From assembly GCA_003641745.1 (NCBI GenBank), contig QNAI01000021.1:1-32884 (forward strand): DNA of 32,884 nucleotides. Direction: 5' to 3'. The position numbers were made by a program, and so were the translations under genes. Positions 22,789 through 29,953 of this stretch are shown here, one piece after another. The notes below the pieces were generated by a model. That model was given only the letters and a program-made list of their open reading frames with translations, was not told the DNA's origin and did not search any database. The stretch is from Verrucomicrobiota bacterium (lineage in GTDB: Bacteria; Verrucomicrobiota; Verrucomicrobiia; Opitutales; Opitutaceae). The stretch's first letter is position 1, and every line of letters starts with the position of its first letter.

Positions 22789-24387
22789 TCACTTCCCGAA
22801 CCTCGTTCGGTTCAGGTTACCCCAGAGGAATTCACCTTCCTGCCAGGTCTGGCCTTCCATCAGGTCGCTGAGCTCGTCTCTCGTCCGGGGATCTTCCCAA
22901 TCGGGATCGAGATGCAGCCGGGTGAGCATCATTGTGCTCTGCATGATCAGGGACTCGCGGCTGCGTTTCTGGATTTTTTCAAATTCGGTCTCGACTGCCT
23001 CCGTGTAGTCGGCCGTAGCGGCTTTGATGAAAGCATTCACTGAGCCATCGGTACGGAAAAGGTGGTGGAAGTTGCGGTCCATCACTTGTCGAAGGTCCCC
23101 GCCCATTTGGAAGAGGTGGATTCCGTTGGGATATCCTTTGGTAACCGGAAGGAAATCACGGACTGTTTCGCCGGGATCAACTCCAATAATGGCAGGGAGC
23201 CAGCCGCTGACCCGGCAGAAGAGGGTATTGCCGGGCACCGACGTGACGTAGCGCATGAAATCAATGGCGATTTCAGGATTCTCTGATGCTTTGGTCAGAC
23301 CAAGGGATGATCCGGGAACCGTGTGGATTTCGGTCAGCGGGCCTTTCAGGAACGGGCCGTAGTACGGGTGTTCTGTATCCGGATATGGAATCGGAAAGGC
23401 ATCCACATCGAACGAACATTGTTCCACCACGCCCTTGTAGTCCCAACTTCCCGTCAGGAGGAAAAGGCTGCGTTGCTGAATGAATTCGAAAGTGGCGTCT
23501 GATCGATCGAGTCTCAGGAATCCGGGTTTGGCGAATTTCCCAATCTCGCCAAACGCCTGGAGTCCTGAGTGGATGGCGGGATCGTTGAGGGTCCACTTCC
23601 CGGTGAGGTAGCTGATGGCAAAATCCTGATGTGAGATCTGGAAGTCTTCAACCGGATTGATTTCATCGGTCAGCTTCTGGGTCTGAGCGTAGGAAAGGCG
23701 ACTATAGAGAAACAGTGCGCTATTGTCGGCCATCATGATGGGGTAGATTCTTCGAGCGACGGTGGCGTTGTAGGTCTCGACCTGTCTGCACATCTCGATC
23801 CATTCATCGAAGGTCGCGGGTTTTCGAATCTCGCCGAAGATCTCGAGCATGAGCTGGCGATTGAAAAAGATCCGGAAGGTATGGGAACTGGTCGGTATAC
23901 CGAAGACGTCGAGTAATTCGGGATAATAGTTTGGTTTCTTTTGCAGACCACCAAGGAAGGTCTGCCGCCATGGGACGCCCTCGATCACCGTTCCTTCGTT
24001 GTACGGATTCGGTTCGGTCAGGAACTCGCCCAGTGGCGTGTAAAAACGAGCGAGATCTCTCACGTCGAGGCCTTTCGACCCGAGTTGGAGCAGGTCGGGC
24101 GGCGTTCCTCCAACCAGTTGTGTCTTTCTCCATGCAACAAAGATCCGGCCGGGAATAGGCACCTGGATGATATTCACGTCCGGGTGCATTCTCTCGTATT
24201 CGTGCTCGAGAGCCTCGAATGCTTCCCTCACGCCGGGTTCGATCTGCCAGTGAGTGAATCGTACGATGGTGCGTCCATCTGATGCCAGTTGCGACTGACC
24301 GATCACGTGGACGAGCGCAAAGACGAAGCACGCGGCGACCAGGCTGAAGCCGATGAAGTTCATGATCTTTTCCGCGCGGAAGGTCAT
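22789..24387 (-). CDS. Membrane-anchored extracellular sugar-binding protein (ABC solute-binding, family 1)
   Basis: A 532-residue family 1 solute-binding protein. The N-terminal hydrophobic segment (~9-30, IMNFIGFSLVAACFVFALVHVI) looks like a signal anchor; Cys20 is in its middle, so a lipobox is unlikely. Conserved segments are VRFTHWQIEPGVREAFEALEHEYERMHPDV, TPPDLLQLGSKG, RIFFNRQLMLEIFGE and the C-terminal GSWDYKGVVEQ and PGSSLGLTKASENPEIAIDFMRYV. It is distinct from the protein encoded at 10453. Its ATG overlaps the stop of the upstream tetratricopeptide-like gene (ATGA), implying translational coupling. No transporter permease is adjacent in the window; the ligand is unknown, presumably a glycan fragment. 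Confidence 0.88.
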   Translation of the reverse strand: MTFRAEKIMNFIGFSLVAACFVFALVHVIGQSQLASDGRTIVRFTHWQIEPGVREAFEALEHEYERMHPDVNIIQVPIPGRIFVAWRKTQLVGGTPPDLLQLGSKGLDVRDLARFYTPLGEFLTEPNPYNEGTVIEGVPWRQTFLGGLQKKPNYYPELLDVFGIPTSSHTFRIFFNRQLMLEIFGEIRKPATFDEWIEMCRQVETYNATVARRIYPIMMADNSALFLYSRLSYAQTQKLTDEINPVEDFQISHQDFAISYLTGKWTLNDPAIHSGLQAFGEIGKFAKPGFLRLDRSDATFEFIQQRSLFLLTGSWDYKGVVEQCSFDVDAFPIPYPDTEHPYYGPFLKGPLTEIHTVPGSSLGLTKASENPEIAIDFMRYVTSVPGNTLFCRVSGWLPAIIGVDPGETVRDFLPVTKGYPNGIHLFQMGGDLRQVMDRNFHHLFRTDGSVNAFIKAATADYTEAVETEFEKIQKRSRESLIMQSTMMLTRLHLDPDWEDPRTRDELSDLMEGQTWQEGEFLWGNLNRTRFGK

Positions 24388-25202
24388 GAGTCTGTTCCGT
24401 CCAGTTCCGTTATAAGATCCTCGATCATCGTTGTCCTGATGTCCCGGGGAAATTCGGTCAGAAACACCTCGGCACAGGCACGGGTGGTTTCGATATCCCC
24501 GAGCCGTTGGGACAGAACGATGATGCGTGTCAGCACATTTGCCTTCAGGTCCGGCTTGGTGAGACCGGCATCATATGCCTCAAGATAATGTTTGAGGCTG
24601 TAGGCATAGCCGTAATCGAACCGATGACTGGCTTCGGCCATCATCAGGTGATAGCTGCGGCGCACGTCGGGGTCCGTCAGCAGGGACGCCTCTCTGGAGA
24701 TGGACTCAAATGGCCTGTCCTCGTCTGCGGTTTCCGGATCGTAGAGCTGCAGACCGGATGCCTTCACGAAGGCGAATTGTCCCAAGACCGTCTCGGGGTA
24801 ATATCGGGTGACGTCCTGGTAAAGCGGGATAGCGGCCGCTGGATCCGGTTCAAAGGGATGAAGCTGGATGAGCCGGGCCTTAAGGTAAGCTGCCTGGAGG
24901 GAGGTTTCGGTCCCGGGTGCTTCCCGAATGAGTTGGTCAAAGATCGCCAGCGAGTCGTCGATATTGTCCCGGGTGGTCGGTTGCCGATGGAGAATGGCAA
25001 CACCTTCGCCCAGGCGGGCGGACAGTTCAGATTGCCGGTTGCCGGAGGGACTGTTTCGGAAGAGGGTGAGTGCCTCCCGAAACCGAAGGTTCTGCACGGC
25101 ATCCCAACCCTGATCGACCTTCGTTTCAGGGGCTGCCGCCGCGATCAGGACGATCGAGCACGAAGCCAGAAACACGGCCGGAATTCTCTTTGTGACGATC
25201 AT
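24384..25202 (-). CDS. Exported tetratricopeptide-like helical repeat protein
   Basis: A 272-residue protein. The N-terminus MIVTKRIPAVFLASCSIVLIAAAAPE is a signal peptide; LASC resembles a lipobox, but further hydrophobic residues follow it, so cleavage at AAAA is also possible. The rest is helical with TPR-like spacing: WDAVQNLRFREALTLFRNSP, DNIDDSLAIFDQLIREAPG, AAIPLYQDVTRYYPETVLGQFA, LKHYLEAYDAGL and ETTRACAEVFLTEFP. It probably scaffolds a periplasmic or membrane complex. ATG at 25202 is chosen because it yields the signal and leaves 25 bases to the metallophosphoesterase stop. It overlaps the solute-binding protein gene by four bases. Confidence 0.75.
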   Translation of the reverse strand: MIVTKRIPAVFLASCSIVLIAAAAPETKVDQGWDAVQNLRFREALTLFRNSPSGNRQSELSARLGEGVAILHRQPTTRDNIDDSLAIFDQLIREAPGTETSLQAAYLKARLIQLHPFEPDPAAAIPLYQDVTRYYPETVLGQFAFVKASGLQLYDPETADEDRPFESISREASLLTDPDVRRSYHLMMAEASHRFDYGYAYSLKHYLEAYDAGLTKPDLKANVLTRIIVLSQRLGDIETTRACAEVFLTEFPRDIRTTMIEDLITELDGTDS

Positions 25203-25227
25203 GCCGGCGTGATCAACTCGCGTGGCA

Positions 25228-26199
25228 TCAGTTCCCGTCTCTCTCCTGATGACCGCCATAGATGCGGGCTTCCGGTTTTGGATGTCCACCGGGTCCCCGG
25301 GCATCCGTGCGCCGGGACACTTTTTCCAAGGGCACAAACTCGGGAGTGACGGTATCTTCAGCCACAGTGAACACGAGGAACCCGAGAGTGTCGTCACCAT
25401 CCGGGAAGTGGTCTCCGAATTGGGGGAACGCCGTGGACGGGCCTTTGCAATAGACGATGCCATCGACTTCGATCGGTGGACGGCGGCAGTGGATGTGGCC
25501 GCTCAGAACATGGGTGACGTTCGCTTTCCGGTAGGCGTCCATCAGGAACCTCCTGGGTTCCGGATCCAGCCCGAAGTACCAATCGTGGTAGTGGTCCTTG
25601 TCAGTCAGATCGTAGGCGACCTCGTCCGGTTCGTGCACAAAGAGCGGGTAGTGGTTGAGCATGATGTGCCGGCGGGCGGGCGGCAGAGTTGCCAGTTCTT
25701 CCAACCACCGCCGGGCCTCGAGGTCGGTGGGCAGCTCGGTGCCGGTCACAATCTCGTAGAACCCGCTGAACCGAATGCCGCGATGCAGAAAAGTCCAGGG
25801 GAAGGGTCGCACCCGTTGTCTGAAATTTTCGAGCAGTTCCTCGGTGACATTGAGAGAAGGGTCGTCCCGCTCGGTCCAGGGGCCGTCCAGCTCGGTCACC
25901 TTGTTGCCGGTGTCCATATTTCCCGGAATGACGTGCCAGGGAATACCGGCTTCGTCGATCGATGCGCAACTGTTGGCGAATTCGAAGTCGTGGATACTAC
26001 CGTCGCGGGCGATATCCCCACCCACGAGCAGGAGATCGGGATTCAGGTCCATGATCTGGCGCCGGGCGGTCTCCCAGTTATCATTGAAGGCCGGGTTGAA
26101 CCGAAAGGAGCGCTCCGAACCGATATGGATGTCGGTGACATGGGCGAATTTCCAGGGTGCGTCCTGACCTGAAGGAGTGGGGTTATCAGCCGAAGGCAT
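25228..26199 (-). CDS. Calcineurin-like metallophosphoesterase
   Basis: A 323-residue metallophosphoesterase resembling the cyclic-nucleotide/glycerophosphodiesterase (CpdA/GpdQ) group. Metal ligands are Asp23 and His25 (HVTDIHIG), Asp62 (VGGDIARDG), Asn94 (IPGNMD), His183 (LNHYPLF), and His235 and His237 (SGHIHC). The usual GNH(D/E) is GNMD: the catalytic histidine is Met95. That substitution also occurs in some active relatives with GNCD. No signal peptide. ATG at 26199 is preferred to the in-frame TTG at 26205. Operator C lies 9 bases upstream. It is the first gene of the operon continuing into the TPR-like and solute-binding genes. Confidence 0.88.
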   Translation of the reverse strand: MPSADNPTPSGQDAPWKFAHVTDIHIGSERSFRFNPAFNDNWETARRQIMDLNPDLLLVGGDIARDGSIHDFEFANSCASIDEAGIPWHVIPGNMDTGNKVTELDGPWTERDDPSLNVTEELLENFRQRVRPFPWTFLHRGIRFSGFYEIVTGTELPTDLEARRWLEELATLPPARRHIMLNHYPLFVHEPDEVAYDLTDKDHYHDWYFGLDPEPRRFLMDAYRKANVTHVLSGHIHCRRPPIEVDGIVYCKGPSTAFPQFGDHFPDGDDTLGFLVFTVAEDTVTPEFVPLEKVSRRTDARGPGGHPKPEARIYGGHQERDGN

Positions 26200-26208
26200 G
26201 GTCAAGAG

Positions 26209-26224
26209 GTAACTGAATGGTTAC
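26209..26224 (-). promoter_or_regulatory. Putative operator GTAACCATTCAGTTAC (site C)
   Basis: Read on the minus strand, this is the same 16-mer as sites A and B, with perfect GTAAC / GTTAC half-sites. It lies 9 bases upstream of the metallophosphoesterase ATG, similar to the site A spacing from the GTG at 13876. TTGCCC occurs three bases upstream of it on the minus strand. Confidence 0.75.
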
Positions 26225-26248
26225 GCAGGGCAACCATATGATATGTGA

Positions 26249-26325
26249 GATGTAGGATGTAGGATGTAAGATGTAAGATGTAAGATGGGAGATGTAAGAT
26301 GTAGGAAGGGAGATGTGAGATGGGT
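26249..26325. repeat. Degenerate heptanucleotide array (GATGTAR), about 11 units
   Basis: Eleven in-phase 7-bp units, mainly GATGTAG and GATGTAA with several changed units. The degeneracy contrasts with the perfect arrays elsewhere and suggests an older array. It lies between operator C and the four-helix-bundle gene. Confidence 0.88.
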
Positions 26326-26359
26326 TGTCGCGGGGGTCGAAATGCCCGTATGGTGAATA

Positions 26360-26716
26360 ATGACTCCTGAAGAGATGTGTGAGCGGACCATGCAGTTTGC
26401 GCTGCGATCCATGCGTCTTGCCGAAAAACTCCCGAAAAGCTTTGCCGGTAACAATGCGGGTGGACAATTGGTGAGATGCGCCTCTTCAGTTGCGGCCAAC
26501 TACCGAGCAACTCAAAGAGCGCGTTCTCGAGCTGACTTCACAAACAAGATCGGAATCGTGCTTGAGGAGGCGGATGAGGCATTGTTCTGGTTGGAGCTCA
26601 TTATTCGTGGAGAGCTTCTACCTGTGGAGCGAGTCGCAGATCTTCGAACCGAGGCCGAGGAACTCACCTCCGTTTTCGCCACGATGAAGACGACATTGCG
26701 CTCTCGACCGCGCTGA
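26360..26716 (+). CDS. Four-helix bundle protein (S23 / 23S rRNA intervening-sequence type)
   Basis: A 118-residue protein of the TIGR02436 family, found inside 23S rRNA intervening sequences in some bacteria and as free-standing genes in others. Diagnostic segments are MQFALRSMRLAEKLPKS, GGQLVRCASSVAANYRATQRARSRADFTNKIGIVLEEADEALFWLELI and the closing RTEAEELTSVFATMKTTL. The fold is a small helical bundle that oligomerises; no molecular function is established. It has heptamer arrays on both sides, as if inserted as a cassette. There is no rRNA here, so it is the free-standing form. The start is the ATG that gives the normal N-terminus. Confidence 0.92.
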   Translation: MTPEEMCERTMQFALRSMRLAEKLPKSFAGNNAGGQLVRCASSVAANYRATQRARSRADFTNKIGIVLEEADEALFWLELIIRGELLPVERVADLRTEAEELTSVFATMKTTLRSRPR

Positions 26717-26727
26717 TTTCACTTCTA

Positions 26728-26762
26728 ACATCAGACATCTAACATCAGACATCTGCCATCTC
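26728..26762. repeat. Short heptanucleotide array (ACATCAG/ACATCTA/ACATCTG), 5 units
   Basis: Five in-phase units alternate ACATCAG, ACATCTA, ACATCAG, ACATCTG, CCATCTC. The array ends three bases before the ATG of the peptidase E gene, so no Shine-Dalgarno sequence can lie between them. Confidence 0.85.
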
Positions 26763-26765
26763 CTC

Positions 26766-27602
26766 ATGGATAGAAGAACATTTATCAACCGCGCCGCCGC
26801 CCTGGGGGTTTCGGCGATGGCGGCCAGGCCCGTAATGGCGATGGCCACCGGGAGCGAACCGCCGAACAGTCGATTGCATGGTCTTCTGATCAGTGCGACC
26901 ACCAATCCCGGTCAGGGCTTTCTGGAACATGCCGTGAAGGCGCTTCGCGAGGTCTATGCCGGATGTGGAACGGTGCTTCTCCTTCCCTATGCGTCTGCGC
27001 CCCAGAGCAGGGATTTCTACGAGAAGCGGATGGGAGACACTTTCGCCCGATTGGAGATCGGTCCCAAGGTCGAATCTCTGCACCACCATACCGGAGCTGA
27101 AGCGTCCCGGGTTCTTCGTGAAGCGGAGGCGGTCTTTGTCAGCGGCGGACAGACTTTTCTCCTTCTGAGGGAGCTCTACGATCTCGATCTGGTGGAACTC
27201 CTGCGCGAGCGCTCCCTTGCCGGGATGCCCTATGTCGGGTCCAGCGCCGGATCGAATATCGGTGGTCCGCTGATCGGTACGACCAATGATTTTCCGGTAA
27301 CGGACATCCCGACTCGGCGGTCGCTGGGGTTGATACCTCTCCTGATCAATCCCCACCATCCGGATGAGGGAGATCCGGAATTCAAGGGCCGTCGTGGTAA
27401 AATTCTCTGGTATCAGGAGACGAATCCGACCGAAGAGGTCATCGGCCTGACCAATTCGTCCATGTTACACCTCAAGGGGTCCGCCATGACCCTGATGGGC
27501 GGGGCCGCATTTCTGTATCGCAGACCAGATGTTGTCAGCCTTGAAGCCGGCGCCGATGTGGCTGCGGCCCTCGGAAGCCTTCAGCAAGGCGCAGGCGATT
27601 GA
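26766..27602 (+). CDS. Tat-exported peptidase E / cyanophycinase-type S51 serine peptidase
   Basis: A 278-residue S51 family protein. The twin-arginine-like leader MDRRTFINRAAALGVSAMAA (RRTFI) predicts Tat export, unlike cytosolic PepE. Catalytic residues align with Salmonella PepE: Ser160 in GSSAGS (S120), Asp175 in TTNDFP (D135) and His197 in INPHHPD (H157), with the same spacing. VSGGQTFLLLREL is the oxyanion-region helix. PepE cleaves Asp-Xaa dipeptides; cyanophycinase relatives cleave beta-Asp-Arg. The substrate preference here is open. The ATG follows a heptamer array directly, with no Shine-Dalgarno sequence. The gene is followed by two tandem palindromic repeats. Confidence 0.9.
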   Translation: MDRRTFINRAAALGVSAMAARPVMAMATGSEPPNSRLHGLLISATTNPGQGFLEHAVKALREVYAGCGTVLLLPYASAPQSRDFYEKRMGDTFARLEIGPKVESLHHHTGAEASRVLREAEAVFVSGGQTFLLLRELYDLDLVELLRERSLAGMPYVGSSAGSNIGGPLIGTTNDFPVTDIPTRRSLGLIPLLINPHHPDEGDPEFKGRRGKILWYQETNPTEEVIGLTNSSMLHLKGSAMTLMGGAAFLYRRPDVVSLEAGADVAAALGSLQQGAGD

Positions 27603-27608
27603 AGAGAA

Positions 27609-27843
27609 CGCACATTGAATGATTCTAAGGGGTCAATGGTTCTTAAGGGGTCAAAGCTCAATCCTCACACTGGCGTGCAAGGATTTGAGCAATGACCCCC
27701 CGTTCGGACCGGGTTGCCTTTTGATCTGTTATGAGCGCACATTGAATGATTCTAAGGGGTCAAAACTCACTCCTCACACTGGCGTGCAAGGATTTGAGCA
27801 ATGACCCCCCGTTCGAACCGAACTGTTATGAACGCACATTGAA
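27609..27843. repeat. Tandemly duplicated segment with two GGGGTCA palindromes
   Basis: CGCACATTGAATGATTCTAA starts at 27609 and again at 27736 (127-bp step), and CGCACATTGAA recurs at 27833. Each unit holds a palindrome (27647-27699, 27756-27808) with outer arms GGGGTCA / TGACCCC. The inner stem ATCCTCACAC / GTGCAAGGAT belongs to a subfamily distinct from the 5669 type. The first unit has an extra 18-bp partial duplication containing TTAAGGGGTCAA. It separates the peptidase E and MDR genes, and probably formed by unequal recombination. Confidence 0.85.
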
Positions 27844-27849
27844 AGTAGA

Positions 27850-28845
27850 ATGAAAGCAAAAGCCGTTGTATTTACCGAACCGGGGAAGGTCGTCTTTCAG
27901 GAGGTTGATTGTCCGGAGGCCGGACCGGGGGACGTTGTGATCGAAGTCACCCATTCCTGGATCAGCAATGGGACCGAGGGTTCCTTTCTCCGGGGGGAGC
28001 GAATCGAGGGTGACGTCGCCTATCGACCCGGCGATCCGTGGCCTTTCCCGATGGTGGCGGGCTACCAGAAGGTCGGCCGGATCACATGGATTGGTTCCGA
28101 GGTCGAGGGATTTTCGTTGGGCGAGACCGTGTTTGCCGTGGTGAGCAAGATCAATGGGATGTTCGATCGTCATGGCGGGCACATTTCACCGTCTGTCTGC
28201 GCGGCCGGACAGGTCTACAAACTTCCCGCAGGCATCGATCCGGTGGCCTTTTCCGGGTTGGTCCTGACCCAGGTCGGCTATAATTGTGGCGTGCGGCCGC
28301 GCTTGGAACCGGGACAGACCGCGGTGGTGGTCGGCGACGGTATGGTCGGGCTATGGGCGGCCCAGGCGCTGGTTCAGCGCGGTGCCTACGTCGTCCTGGT
28401 CGGGCGTCACGATGACCGCCTGGCCCGCTTCAAAACGACCGAGCGGCATCTGAAGATCAAGTCTCGCTCAGAAACCGGCGCCATGCAGGTCAGGGAGGCA
28501 CTCGAGGGCCCGGTGGAGGTGTTGGTCGACACGGTCGGTTCGACCGCCATCCTGAACGAATATCTGCCGATGATGCGGCGTGGCGGAACAATCGTATCAG
28601 CTGGATTCTACGGGACGGAGGATCAGATCCCCCTCCAGCATTTCCGCAACCAGGAGATCGGCTTCGACCTCGTATCGGGCATGACCCGCGAGCGGCTTGA
28701 GGCGACCCGGGATTGGCTGGCGGCCGGGAAAATGGAAACCCTGTCCCTGATCACCCATCGCTTCCCGGTCGAAAAAGCCGCGGAGGCCTGGGATCTCATC
28801 CGCAGTCGGAAGGAGAATGTCCTGGGAGTGATTCTTGAGTGGTGA
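27850..28845 (+). CDS. Zinc-less medium-chain dehydrogenase/reductase
   Basis: A 331-residue MDR protein with GroES-like and Rossmann domains. VVGDGMVG (160-167) is the nucleotide-binding loop. The catalytic zinc ligands of classical alcohol dehydrogenases are absent: the CGxxxxD position reads WISNGTEG (37-44), and the GHE position reads GYQKVG (71-76). The structural zinc lobe is also missing. It resembles the BchC-like group of MDR enzymes found in sugar loci, but the reaction is unknown. A second MDR gene follows after 121 bases. The two are different subfamilies rather than a recent duplication. Confidence 0.85.
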   Translation: MKAKAVVFTEPGKVVFQEVDCPEAGPGDVVIEVTHSWISNGTEGSFLRGERIEGDVAYRPGDPWPFPMVAGYQKVGRITWIGSEVEGFSLGETVFAVVSKINGMFDRHGGHISPSVCAAGQVYKLPAGIDPVAFSGLVLTQVGYNCGVRPRLEPGQTAVVVGDGMVGLWAAQALVQRGAYVVLVGRHDDRLARFKTTERHLKIKSRSETGAMQVREALEGPVEVLVDTVGSTAILNEYLPMMRRGGTIVSAGFYGTEDQIPLQHFRNQEIGFDLVSGMTRERLEATRDWLAAGKMETLSLITHRFPVEKAAEAWDLIRSRKENVLGVILEW

Positions 28846-28935
28846 CCTTGGGACGGTTCACCGAAATTATCTGGTACACGGCGCGCCCGGCGGTCACGCC
28901 CTACCTGATCTGTACCTCGGACCGACTGATGGTAG

Positions 28936-28956
28936 GGCGGGGCCGCTGGACCCGCC
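28936..28956. repeat. GGCGGG/CCCGCC hairpin
   Basis: GGCGGG (28936-28941) pairs with CCCGCC (28951-28956) around a 9-base loop, 10 bases before the next start codon. It has no U-tract. It may be a fragment of a GC-rich interspersed repeat, or a structure hiding the start of the downstream MDR gene. Confidence 0.5.
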
Positions 28957-28966
28957 GCGATAAGCT

Positions 28967-29953
28967 ATGAATGCACCGAAGTTTATGAAGACCCTGCAGA
29001 TCGAAGCCCCCGGCCAGGCCGTTTGGAAAGACGCACCCGTACCCGAACCCGGTCCGGGTGAAGTTCTGATCAAGGTGCTGGGTGTGACCACCTGTCCTCA
29101 TTGGGACATGCATATCATGGACGGTGAGCCCATGTTTCCGGGGCACAGACTGGAGTATCCCTACCTTCCGGGCCAACCGGGTCACGAGGCGACCGGCGAG
29201 GTCGTCGCTCTCGGTCCGGATACCCGTGAACTCAAGGTGGGGGATCGAGTGGTGGCCTGGCAGGACACGGGACAGCCCCGCCCGGGGTTTTACGCCCAGT
29301 TCAACGCATTCCCCGAGGTTTCCCTGCTCGCGATACCGCAGAGTTTGCGAGTCGAGCAGATCGCTTCGCTCGAACTCGCCATGTGCGTGCAGGTCACCTT
29401 CGATCAGATCGCCGCGCACGGGGGGTTGGAGGGCAAACGGGTGGCATTGAGTGGCCTGGGTCCGGCCGGCCTGGTCGCGGTCCAGATGGCGCGGGCCTAC
29501 GGCGCCACCGAGATTGTCTGCCTGGACCCGGTGGATGCACGCCACGACCTGGCTCGGGCGCTCGGTGCAACCCGGGTGGAGGCGCCCAAGGTCAGCCTCT
29601 TCCCGGCCGGCCGTGCCGGCGCCGGCGCTTTCGATGTCGGTATCGACCTGACCGGGCTTCCGGTTTCCATCGAGTTTCTGATGGATCGTTCAAAGGAGTT
29701 GGTGGCCCTGTTCGGGGTTCTGCGGCAGGAGGTCCGATTCGGTTTCCGGCATCTCTTTGGGCCCGGTCTGACCTTGATGGGCTATGGGGATCACAATCGA
29801 GGTGCGGGCCAACGTGCCCTCCAACTGGTCCTGGACGGAAAACTGAAGCTCGACGCCCTGGTCACCGAGTCCATGGGATTCGACCGCTACGCCGAGGGCG
29901 TGGAGATGCTCCGACGTAAGGAAGCGATCAAGATCCTTTACCTGCCCTGGTAG
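28967..29953 (+). CDS. Zinc-binding medium-chain dehydrogenase/reductase
   Basis: A 328-residue MDR enzyme with catalytic-site zinc ligands Cys43 (TTCPHWD) and His73-Glu74 (GHEATG), but without the four-cysteine structural lobe. Glu136 or Cys140 may be the third ligand. The nucleotide loop is GLGPAG (163-168), and Asp at the end of the next strand (CLDPVDA) suggests NAD. The methionine at 28985 is an alternative start. The gene lies 121 bases after the zinc-less MDR gene and may share its transcript. A sugar or polyol substrate is inferred from the surroundings. Confidence 0.87.
   Translation: MNAPKFMKTLQIEAPGQAVWKDAPVPEPGPGEVLIKVLGVTTCPHWDMHIMDGEPMFPGHRLEYPYLPGQPGHEATGEVVALGPDTRELKVGDRVVAWQDTGQPRPGFYAQFNAFPEVSLLAIPQSLRVEQIASLELAMCVQVTFDQIAAHGGLEGKRVALSGLGPAGLVAVQMARAYGATEIVCLDPVDARHDLARALGATRVEAPKVSLFPAGRAGAGAFDVGIDLTGLPVSIEFLMDRSKELVALFGVLRQEVRFGFRHLFGPGLTLMGYGDHNRGAGQRALQLVLDGKLKLDALVTESMGFDRYAEGVEMLRRKEAIKILYLPW

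Noticed and set aside
25222-26172. 316-codon plus-strand open frame
   Set aside because: Shadow of the metallophosphoesterase gene; the minus-strand protein has complete metal-binding motifs.
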